From an uncultured Lachnospiraceae bacterium (lineage in GTDB: Bacteria; Bacillota; Clostridia; Lachnospirales; Lachnospiraceae), in assembly GCA_947648875.1 (NCBI GenBank), contig CANSPM010000033.1, forward strand, positions 1 to 44,188: a DNA stretch of 44,188 nt, read 5' to 3'. Numbering within the stretch: the stretch's first letter is position 1; the number at the start of each line of letters is the position of its first letter. Both the position numbers and the translations under genes were made by a program. Below the pieces are notes generated by a model that saw nothing but the letters and a program-made list of their open reading frames with translations, did no database searches and had not been told where the DNA came from. Of this stretch, positions 17,093-23,535 are shown one piece after another.

Positions 17093-17584
17093 ATGAAGCA
17101 AATGTTATACGAAAAGCTGATTCAGTATATTCTGGAAAATCAGGACCGGTTTTATAGAGTGGCATACAGTTACACCAGGCATCAGGAGGACGCTCTTGAC
17201 GCTGTACAAAATGCAGTCTGTAAAGCCCTTGAAGCATATAAAAGTATAAAGAAGGAGGACGCGATCAAGACCTGGTTTTACAAGATTCTGATCAACGAAT
17301 GTCTGAAAATGGTAAAAAAGCGGAAGGGGATTTTGCTGACGGAGGACATATCGGAACAGGGGGAGGCGTATTACGAGAAAGGTTACGAGCAGGATAATGA
17401 TCTGGAAAAAGAGTTGGACAGATTGGAGGATGATATACAGGGAATCATAAGACTTCGTTTTTTCGAAGAGCTGTCGTTGAAAGAAATTTCCTATATTACC
17501 GGATTCAATTTGAATACGGTTAAGACAAAACTTTATCGCGGACTGAAAAAATTGAAAGAAAATATGCAGGAGGTGGATGTATGA
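17093..17584 (+). CDS. sigV: ECF sigma factor, SigV-like
   Basis: This 163-aa protein has region 2 with FYRVAYSYTRHQEDALDAVQ and FKTWFYKILINECL-like residues (TWFYKILINEC), then region 4 with LRFFEELSLKEISYITGF and NTVKTKLYRGLKKLK, the helix-turn-helix that reads the -35. The length fits a minimal two-domain ECF factor. It overlaps the next gene by 4 bp (ATGA), and that gene is an RsiV-type anti-sigma factor, which points to the SigV subgroup that controls lysozyme resistance in Bacillus, Enterococcus and Clostridioides. The symbol rests mainly on this neighbour. Confidence 0.8.
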   Translation: MKQMLYEKLIQYILENQDRFYRVAYSYTRHQEDALDAVQNAVCKALEAYKSIKKEDAIKTWFYKILINECLKMVKKRKGILLTEDISEQGEAYYEKGYEQDNDLEKELDRLEDDIQGIIRLRFFEELSLKEISYITGFNLNTVKTKLYRGLKKLKENMQEVDV

Positions 17585-18465
17585 GAAAATTGGAAATAAT
17601 GAAAAAGAGCTATGATAATATGTGTATTCCGGGGGAATTGAGCATCCGGGTGCAGCAGGAGATCACAAAGTCCAGGCAGAAACAGGAAGAGAATAGAAAT
17701 GCTGTCGGCTGCCGCAGACGTAAAAGGATACTATTCGGTATGGAAACGGCGGCAGCGGCTGTATGTATTCTTTTTACGGCAGCTTTAAATATGAGTCCGG
17801 TATTTGCAAACGAGGCGGAACAGCTTCCCGTGATCGGCGGGCTGGCCCGGATATTGACATTTCGGACCTATGAGGCGGAAAAAGATGATATTGCGGTGTC
17901 TGTGGAAATTCCCACGATTGAGAGAATCGCTGAGGAGACCAAGGTGACAGTAGACGCCATAAACCGGGAAATTCTTGCCCGCTGTAATCAATATGCACAG
18001 GAAGCTGTTCAGCGGGCCGAAGAATACAGAACCGCTTTTCTCGAAACAGGAGGAACACCGGAAGAATGGGAGAAACATAACATAAACATTACAGTAGGTT
18101 ATGAGATTAAGCAACACGGCAGCGACTATCTCTCATTTGTGGTAAGAGGGAGTGAAAGCTGGACAAATGCCTGTAATGAATCAAGATACTATAATTTAGA
18201 TATAGAAACAGGGGAAATCGTCACATTGAAGGAGCTGCTGGGGAGCGATTATATAGAACTGGTAAACCGGAGTATCCGGGAACAGATTGATGAAAGGCGA
18301 AGGGCGGGAGAGACATTTTTTTCGGCGGAGGAAGGCGGTTTTTCAGGGATATCGGAGGAGGCGAATTTCTATATCAATGAGAACAATCGACCGGTTATTG
18401 TATTTGAAAAGTATGAAATTACATCCGGCTCTGCGGGCGAGGTTGAATTTGAAATAATTGTTTAA
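17581..18465 (+). CDS. rsiV: RsiV-like anti-sigma factor with DUF3298 domain
   Basis: This 294-aa protein has a cytoplasmic N-terminus of about 48 residues, a membrane helix at about 50-70 and an extracytoplasmic remainder. The C-terminal part (YYNLDIETGEIVTLKELLG, FYINENNRPVIVFEKYEI) is the DUF3298/RsiV fold, which in characterised members binds lysozyme directly. The helix is followed by SPVFA-NEA, which reads like a signal-peptidase site; in B. subtilis RsiV, signal peptidase cuts here once lysozyme is bound, releasing SigV. It is translationally coupled to sigV. I infer the same lysozyme-triggered circuit here; the residues that contact lysozyme were not checked. Confidence 0.8.
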   Translation: MRKLEIMKKSYDNMCIPGELSIRVQQEITKSRQKQEENRNAVGCRRRKRILFGMETAAAAVCILFTAALNMSPVFANEAEQLPVIGGLARILTFRTYEAEKDDIAVSVEIPTIERIAEETKVTVDAINREILARCNQYAQEAVQRAEEYRTAFLETGGTPEEWEKHNINITVGYEIKQHGSDYLSFVVRGSESWTNACNESRYYNLDIETGEIVTLKELLGSDYIELVNRSIREQIDERRRAGETFFSAEEGGFSGISEEANFYINENNRPVIVFEKYEITSGSAGEVEFEIIV

Positions 18466-18485
18466 GGAATCAGGAGGAAATGGAG

Positions 18486-19022
18486 ATGAATAACAAAACG
18501 AAAAAGGTGATTGCGGCGGTTTTAAGCCTTGCTCTGACTGGAGCGGTTCTTACGGGATGTGCCGCCGGCCGGCAGGTCGGCCAGGAGCCGTGGCAGGATC
18601 TCTCTGCGGATCTGTCTCAGGCGGCCGGGCCAGACTCTGTCGATGAAAAAGGGGAAGATATCATAGAGGGAGCGGATGCATATGAGGACAATTTTGCGGT
18701 TGACAGTAAAGCGGCTGAGACATTTGCCCAAAAAGTTAAGGACGCGGTCTCCGCAAAAGATTTGGATGCTCTTGCGGAACTGATGGCGTTCCCGGTCTAT
18801 GTGGATCTGGCGGATGTCAATGTGGTAGAGACCAGAGAAGACTTTCTGAATCTTGGCGCGGAAACGGTGTTTACGGATGCGCTGTTAAAATCCGTGGAAA
18901 CGGCCGCTATCGACAATTTGCAACCCAGCATGGCGGGATTTTCCATTTCAGACGGAGGGACGGCTAATATAATCTTTGGCGTGTCAGGCGGAGCATTGGC
19001 CGTCAGCGGAATTAACTATTGA
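18486..19022 (+). CDS. Lipoprotein, third gene of sigV operon
   Basis: The start is ATG 18486, 8 nt after AGGAGG; the ATG at 18480 is too close to that site. The 178-aa product has the signal MNNKTKKVIAAVLSLALTGA and a lipobox VLTGC, so it is probably a surface lipoprotein. The mature C-terminal half (KVKDAVSAKDLDALAELMAF, then VDLADVNVVETREDFLNLGA) resembles an NTF2-like or DUF4878-type small domain, a tentative call. It begins 20 bp after rsiV and should be made with the lysozyme-response genes. A role in protecting the wall is plausible but unproven. Confidence 0.75.
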   Translation: MNNKTKKVIAAVLSLALTGAVLTGCAAGRQVGQEPWQDLSADLSQAAGPDSVDEKGEDIIEGADAYEDNFAVDSKAAETFAQKVKDAVSAKDLDALAELMAFPVYVDLADVNVVETREDFLNLGAETVFTDALLKSVETAAIDNLQPSMAGFSISDGGTANIIFGVSGGALAVSGINY

Positions 19023-19150
19023 CCAAATCGAACCATGCTTATAAACGGACAGGCGAATGTTCTGCGTAGCGGGAGGCGGTTATCCTGCCACTGTTTTGGG
19101 AAAAGTGACAGAGACGGTAGGCCAGGAAGGAAGAAGCGGGCTTATAAGTC

Positions 19151-19179
19151 TTGCAAGACATGGCTTGGGATGCTAAAAT
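19151..19179 (+). promoter_or_regulatory. Putative recJ promoter
   Basis: TTGCAA (19151-19156), a 17-bp spacer and TAAAAT (19174-19179) fit a housekeeping sigma promoter about 90 bp before the recJ start. The rest of 19023-19268 shows nothing else. Confidence 0.5.
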
Positions 19180-19268
19180 GAGTTTTGATACCGCAGGGTG
19201 ACGCTGGCGGACGGGAAAAACGCTGTTTTCTGTCTGCCAGATGTCCGTTCCGCAGAAGTGAGGAAGAG

Positions 19269-21035
19269 ATGGAAAAATGGATGGTAGCCGCCAAAAAGGC
19301 GGATTTTGACGATTGGTCAAAGCGTTTTGGCATCAGCCCGGTGCTGGCCAGGATTATCAGAAACAGAGATATTACGGAGCCTTTAGAGGTTAAGAAGTTT
19401 CTGGACGGGACGCTGGCGGACTGTTACAGCCCATGGCTGCTTAAGGGCATGGAAGAAGCGGTGGGTCTGATTATAAAAGATATGGAAACGGGTATGAGAA
19501 TCAGGGTCATTGGAGATTATGACGTGGACGGCATCTGTTCCTCTTATATTTTGACCAGGTCTCTGCGGGAGATGGGGGCGGAAGTGGACACCGCCATTCC
19601 CCATCGGATTCGGGACGGGTATGGGCTGAATGACGCTTTGATCGAGCAGGCTCATAGGGACGGCATCGGTCTGATTGTAACCTGCGACAACGGCATAGCG
19701 GCCCAGTCTCAGATCGCCTTGGCGGGAAAACTGGGAATGCAGGTGGTGGTGACAGATCATCATGAGGTGCCCTTTGCGGAGGAAGGGGGACGAAAGAGTC
19801 AGCAGCTTCCTCCGGCAGAGGCAGTGATTGACCCCAGGCAGGAGGGCTGTGGCTATCCCTGGCCGGGGATCTGTGGGGCGGTGGTTGCCTATAAGCTGGT
19901 GCAGGCTCTGGGGGAGAGAAGGGCATACGGGGGGCTGGAAAGTCTCCTGGAGGTGCTGCTGCCCTTCGCCGCCATGGCTACGGTGTGCGATGTGATGGAA
20001 CTGAAAGATGAGAACAGGATTCTGGTTCGGGAGGGGTTGAAACGCTTTGCCCTCTGTGAAAATCCGGGGCTACAGGCACTGCTGGAAGTCAACGGCCTGG
20101 ACCCCGCGGCTGTGTCCGCCTATCATCTGGGATTTGTTTTGGGACCCTGCCTCAATGCCACAGGGCGGCTGGATACGGCCAGGCGGGCGTTGCAACTGCT
20201 GGAGAGCCGGGACAGAGTGGAGGCTATGACTATAGCCAGAGAACTGAAGGAACTGAATGACAGTCGAAAAAATATGACGCTCCAGGGAGTGGAGCAGGCC
20301 ATTCGCCAGCTGGAGGATGCCGGGGGAGAACCCGATCCCGTTACGGTGCTGTATCTGCCTGAAATCCATGAAAGCCTGGCGGGAATTATCGCCGGTAGAA
20401 TCCGGGAGAGATACCACCACCCGGTCTTTGTGCTGACCAGAGGGGAGGAGGGAGTCAAGGGTTCGGGGCGCTCCATCGAGGCTTACCATATGTATGAGGC
20501 CATGAGCCGGGTGAAACAGTATTTTACCAGATTTGGCGGTCATAAGATGGCGGCGGGGCTGTCCATGCGCGAGGAGGATGTAGAGCCTTTGCGGCGGGCT
20601 CTGAACGCGGATTGCGGGCTGTCCCGAGAAGACTTTGTTCCTCTGGTACATATAGATATCCCCATGCCCATTGACTACGCCAGCATGGAACTGGCCCGGG
20701 AACTGGAAAAGCTGGAACCCTTTGGCACAGGAAATCCCAGACCGTTGTTTGCCCAGAAGGGAGTGCGCCTGATCAAGGGAAGACGCATGGGCGCAAAGCA
20801 GAATTTTGCCCGTTTTACGGTGGAGACGGGGGGACGATGCCAGGAACTGTTGTTTTTTGGGGATCTGGAGAAATTTTGTGCCTGTCTGGAGGAAAGGCAT
20901 GGCGCCGACAGCGTGCGGCAGCTCTTTTCCGGGGGAGGCAGTTACGAGATGGGAATCACGTATCAGTTGGGGATCAATCGGTACCGGGGCAGAGAAGAAA
21001 TGCAACTGACCGTCCAGAATTTCTATTTTGTTTAG
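19269..21035 (+). CDS. recJ: Single-stranded-DNA-specific 5'-3' exonuclease RecJ
   Basis: The start is ATG 19269 after GTGAGGAAGAG; the frame is open upstream, but the family begins about here. The 588-aa protein has DHH-family motifs in order: IGDYDVDG (81-88), CDNGI, VTDHHEV with DHH at 163-165, IDPRQEGCGYP, then GPCLNATGRLDTA, and in the DHHA1 part KGSGRS and FGGHKMAAGLSM. These supply the metal ligands and the phosphate-binding GGH. RecJ trims 5' ends for recombination and mismatch or base-excision repair. The stop codon sits inside the first copy of the 260-bp repeat that follows, and later copies carry a duplicate of the last recJ codons. Confidence 0.92.
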   Translation: MEKWMVAAKKADFDDWSKRFGISPVLARIIRNRDITEPLEVKKFLDGTLADCYSPWLLKGMEEAVGLIIKDMETGMRIRVIGDYDVDGICSSYILTRSLREMGAEVDTAIPHRIRDGYGLNDALIEQAHRDGIGLIVTCDNGIAAQSQIALAGKLGMQVVVTDHHEVPFAEEGGRKSQQLPPAEAVIDPRQEGCGYPWPGICGAVVAYKLVQALGERRAYGGLESLLEVLLPFAAMATVCDVMELKDENRILVREGLKRFALCENPGLQALLEVNGLDPAAVSAYHLGFVLGPCLNATGRLDTARRALQLLESRDRVEAMTIARELKELNDSRKNMTLQGVEQAIRQLEDAGGEPDPVTVLYLPEIHESLAGIIAGRIRERYHHPVFVLTRGEEGVKGSGRSIEAYHMYEAMSRVKQYFTRFGGHKMAAGLSMREEDVEPLRRALNADCGLSREDFVPLVHIDIPMPIDYASMELARELEKLEPFGTGNPRPLFAQKGVRLIKGRRMGAKQNFARFTVETGGRCQELLFFGDLEKFCACLEERHGADSVRQLFSGGGSYEMGITYQLGINRYRGREEMQLTVQNFYFV

Positions 21036-21060
21036 GCTCATTTTATTTTTTTCTAATGAA

Positions 21061-21100
21061 TTGGACACACTTTGGACATATTTAATGGGTATAGTATAAA
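21061..21100 (+). promoter_or_regulatory. Promoter of tandem sRNA copy 1 with paired TTGGACA
   Basis: TTGGACA occurs at 21061-21067 and again at 21072-21078, exactly 11 bp apart. The second serves as the -35 (TTGGAC, 17-bp spacer) to TATAAA at 21095-21100. The direct repeat, one helical turn apart and touching the -35, looks like a binding site for an OmpR-type regulator. Confidence 0.6.
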
Positions 21101-21103
21101 ACA

Positions 21104-21178
21104 GATAGTTGATGAACTCACTATCTCCCCCCTCATAAGAAATAGCGAAAACCCCGGTAGCGATGCCGGGGTTTTTGC
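21104..21178 (+). ncRNA. Candidate small regulatory RNA, tandem copy 1
   Basis: The predicted RNA of about 75 nt starts with GATAG-T-TGA pairing TCACTATC (21104-21125, loop TGAAC). A pyrimidine stretch with six C (21126-21134) and a short linker follow, then the terminator CCCCGG (21152-21157)/CCGGGG (21166-21171) with five T. The open C-run could pair with GGAGG ribosome sites. The possible ATG inside the first hairpin has no ribosome site, and its frame is not kept among copies because the C run is 6 here and 7 in the others. Confidence 0.65.
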
Positions 21179-21316
21179 ATGTATGGCAACAATGGAATCT
21201 AAGATCCGCGATAATTTATTGCCATAAATGAAATTCTTGCAGAGCTATGCATACGGGAGATCCAGGCAGGCCTGTTTTCTTTTTTGTTTAGGTTCATTTT
21301 ATTCTTTTCTAATGAA

Positions 21317-21356
21317 TTAGACACATTTTGGACATATTTAATGGGTATAGTATAAA
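21317..21356 (+). promoter_or_regulatory. Promoter of tandem sRNA copy 2
   Basis: TTAGACA (21317-21323) and TTGGACA (21328-21334) are 11 bp apart. The TTGGAC -35, a 17-bp spacer and TATAAA (21351-21356) match copy 1. The upstream motif has one change and the rest is conserved. Confidence 0.6.
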
Positions 21357-21359
21357 ACA

Positions 21360-21435
21360 GATAGTTGATGAACTCACTATCTCCCCCCCTCATAAGAAAT
21401 AGCGAAAACTCCGGTAGCGATGCCGGAGTTTTTGC
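21360..21435 (+). ncRNA. Candidate small regulatory RNA, tandem copy 2
   Basis: It has the same plan as copy 1: first hairpin at 21360-21381, seven C at 21383-21389, and terminator CTCCGG (21409-21414)/CCGGAG (21423-21428) followed by five T. Relative to copy 1, one stem pair is swapped from C-G to T-A on both sides, a compensatory change that supports the fold. Confidence 0.65.
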
Positions 21436-21579
21436 GTGTGTGGTCTCAATGCATCCAAGTTCCGCGAGCATTTCATTGTCATGAAATAAATCCTTGCAGA
21501 TCTCGGAGTTTTGCCGCAGAAGATTGAGCCGGGATGACTTTCTTTTTTGTTTAGGTTCATTTTATTCTTTTCTAATGAA

Positions 21580-21619
21580 TTGGACACACTTTGGACATAT
21601 TTAATGGGTATAGTATAAA
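21580..21619 (+). promoter_or_regulatory. Promoter of tandem sRNA copy 3
   Basis: TTGGACA occurs at 21580-21586 and 21591-21597 (11 bp apart). The TTGGAC -35, a 17-bp spacer and TATAAA at 21614-21619 follow. Confidence 0.6.
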
Positions 21620-21622
21620 ACA

Positions 21623-21709
21623 GATAGTTGATGAACTCACTATCTCCCCCCCTCATAAGAAACAGCGGAAGTTCCGGCAGCGATACCGGAACTTCTGCTG
21701 TTTCTTATT
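21623..21709 (+). ncRNA. Candidate small regulatory RNA, tandem copy 3 with extended terminator stem
   Basis: The first hairpin (21623-21644) and the seven-C run (21646-21652) are identical to copy 2. The terminator stem has again changed on both sides (GAAGTTCCGG/CCGGAACTTC). It is extended outward by AAGAAACAGC/GCTGTTTCTT, giving a helix of about 21 bp with a single G-T wobble, followed by a weaker T-rich tail. The extra length may make it a stronger or two-way terminator in front of murE. Confidence 0.65.
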
Positions 21710-21824
21710 ATATATTCCCCGATTCCGTCACTTGCAGAGAGGGTTTCGCAATTACCCGATCCATTGCGTTAATGAAGGGAGAGAAGTAAGTGTATCTGAA
21801 AAGATGTAAATTTGGAAAAAGGCA

Positions 21825-21853
21825 TTTACATATAAGTGGCTGTCATTTATAGT
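21825..21853 (+). promoter_or_regulatory. Putative murE promoter
   Basis: TTTACA (21825-21830), a 17-bp spacer and TATAGT (21848-21853) lie 43 bp before the murE start. Confidence 0.6.
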
Positions 21854-21896
21854 AATAGATAGAAAGACTCCCGGTGGGGAGAGAAGGAGATCTGGT

Positions 21897-23369
21897 ATGA
21901 AGCTGACGGATTTATTGTGTAAACTGAATTACGAATGCATACAGGGCAGTACGGACCTGGAGATAGGACAGGTGGTGTACGATTCCCGGAAAATAACGGA
22001 GGGCTGTCTGTTTGTCTGTATTGCGGGCGCCAATTTTGACGGACATGATTTTGCGGCGGAGGCGGTGGATAAGGGGGCCAGAGCGCTGGTGGTGTCCAGA
22101 GAGATGCCGGAGGTGGCCGGAAGGGATGTGGCGCTGATCAAAGTGCCCGATACCCGGTATGCTCTGGCATTTATCTCAGCGGCATATTTTGGATATCCGG
22201 CGGAAAAACTGCGGGTTATCGGCATCACCGGCACCAAGGGGAAGACCACCACCACCTATATGGTGAAATCCATTCTGGAAAACGCGGGATATAAAGTGGG
22301 GCTGGTGGGCTCCATCGGGGTGATCATTGGCAGAGAGCATATACATGCGGCCAACACTACGCCGGAATCCTATGCGCTCCAGGAATATTTTGCCAGGATG
22401 GTGGAGGCGGGCATGGACGCCGTGGTTATGGAGGTATCCTCCCAGGGGCTTATGCTCCATCGCACCCAGGGCTTTGTGTTTGACCTGGGGATATTTACCA
22501 ATCTGGAAGCAGATCATATCGGCCCCAACGAGCACGCCAGCTTTGAGGAGTATCAGCGCTGCAAGGGCCTGCTGTTCAAGCAGTGCCGGGTGGGAATCGT
22601 AAACGGGGACGATTCTCATGTGGACGCGGTGCTGATAGACCACACCTGCCAGGTGGAGCGGTACGGCATCGGGGAAAACAATGACCTGCGCGCCGAAAAC
22701 GTGCGGCTGGTCAGAAAGCCGGGAGAGCTGGGTGTGGCTTTCCGGGTGGAGGGCCTGATGGACTTTGATGTGGAAGTTCCCACACCGGGGCGTTTCAGCG
22801 TATATAACGCGCTGACTGCCATCGCTATCTGCCGGCATTTCAATGTGCGGGAGGACGATATCAGGCGGGCGCTTTTAGCGGTACGGGTCAAGGGTCGTAT
22901 CGAGATGGTGAAAGTTTCGGAGCGCTATACGCTGCTGATTGACTATGCCCACAACGCCATGGCGCTGGAAAGTCTGCTTACCAGCCTGCGGGAGTATGAG
23001 CCAAACCGACTGGTCTGTCTGTTTGGCTGCGGAGGCAATCGCTCCAGACAAAGACGCTATGAGATGGGGGAGGTCAGCGGCAGGCTGGCGGATCTGACCA
23101 TTATCACTTCCGATAACCCACGGTTTGAGGAGCCGCAGGATATTATAGAGGACATTAAAACCGGCATCTCCAAAACGGAGGGGGCCTATGTGGAGATCAT
23201 TGACCGCAAGGAGGCCATACGCTATGCCATGGACCACGGGCAGGAGGGAGACATTATTATATTGGCGGGTAAGGGACATGAGGATTATCAGGAGATTCAA
23301 GGGGTAAAATATCCCATGGATGAGAGAGTTCTGATCCGGGAAATTCTGGCGGAGCAGGCGCGGGACTGA
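21897..23369 (+). CDS. murE: UDP-MurNAc-L-Ala-D-Glu:meso-diaminopimelate ligase
   Basis: This 490-aa protein is full length for the family. The N-terminal UDP-substrate domain is followed by the ATP loop GITGTKGKTTTT (109-120), the central ligase domain with NTTPES and EVSSQGL, and the C-terminal domain with DYAHNAMALE. DNPR at 406-409 is the motif that selects meso-diaminopimelate over lysine, so the wall is of the DAP type. The cytoplasmic reaction adds the third residue of the peptidoglycan stem peptide. The ribosome site is GAGAAGGAGA. It is transcribed on its own, separated from recJ by the tandem RNA units and from priA by 166 bp. Confidence 0.93.
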   Translation: MKLTDLLCKLNYECIQGSTDLEIGQVVYDSRKITEGCLFVCIAGANFDGHDFAAEAVDKGARALVVSREMPEVAGRDVALIKVPDTRYALAFISAAYFGYPAEKLRVIGITGTKGKTTTTYMVKSILENAGYKVGLVGSIGVIIGREHIHAANTTPESYALQEYFARMVEAGMDAVVMEVSSQGLMLHRTQGFVFDLGIFTNLEADHIGPNEHASFEEYQRCKGLLFKQCRVGIVNGDDSHVDAVLIDHTCQVERYGIGENNDLRAENVRLVRKPGELGVAFRVEGLMDFDVEVPTPGRFSVYNALTAIAICRHFNVREDDIRRALLAVRVKGRIEMVKVSERYTLLIDYAHNAMALESLLTSLREYEPNRLVCLFGCGGNRSRQRRYEMGEVSGRLADLTIITSDNPRFEEPQDIIEDIKTGISKTEGAYVEIIDRKEAIRYAMDHGQEGDIIILAGKGHEDYQEIQGVKYPMDERVLIREILAEQARD

Positions 23370-23535
23370 CTTATACTGACGAACGCTGAGATCTTCCGAT
23401 TCCTGCCCGGAATCCTTCCTACAGTCTGCGGGGCGTTTCCGGGGGCGGGCGGTAGGACTGGTTTTGAACGGTGCCGGCGGAGAAAAATACGGGGAATAGG
23501 GCGGGTTATCAATTCTTTATAGGGAGAAAAATATT

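Larger units (their letters stand above)
21026..21709. repeat. Three tandem copies of a ~260-bp promoter-hairpin-terminator unit
   Basis: Copies start at about 21026, 21282 and 21545 (GTTTAGG landmarks at 21030, 21286 and 21549, so steps of 256 and 263 bp). Each begins with the duplicated end of recJ (TTTGTTTAGG), then an AT-rich stretch, paired TTGGACA motifs, a -10 box, a hairpin, a C run and a terminator. The spacers after each terminator are also related but have diverged more (both contain TCCGCGA, then TTGCAGA). The conservation of the transcribed part over the spacer suggests selection on an RNA. Confidence 0.9.

Noticed and set aside
20070..21068. Long minus-strand frame opposite recJ (332 codons)
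   Set aside because: Shadow of the GC-rich recJ gene; the composition is biased and no motif or ribosome site supports it. The same holds for other long antisense frames opposite priA, rsmB, prkC and rsgA.
21113..21709. Short peptide MNSLSPP... starting inside the first hairpin of each tandem unit
   Set aside because: No ribosome site, the ATG lies in a stem, and the frame differs between copies because the C run is 6 in copy 1 and 7 in copies 2 and 3.
21026..21709. CRISPR array or integration-site repeats
   Set aside because: Only three long units with related spacers and internal promoters and terminators; not CRISPR-like, and no integrase nearby.
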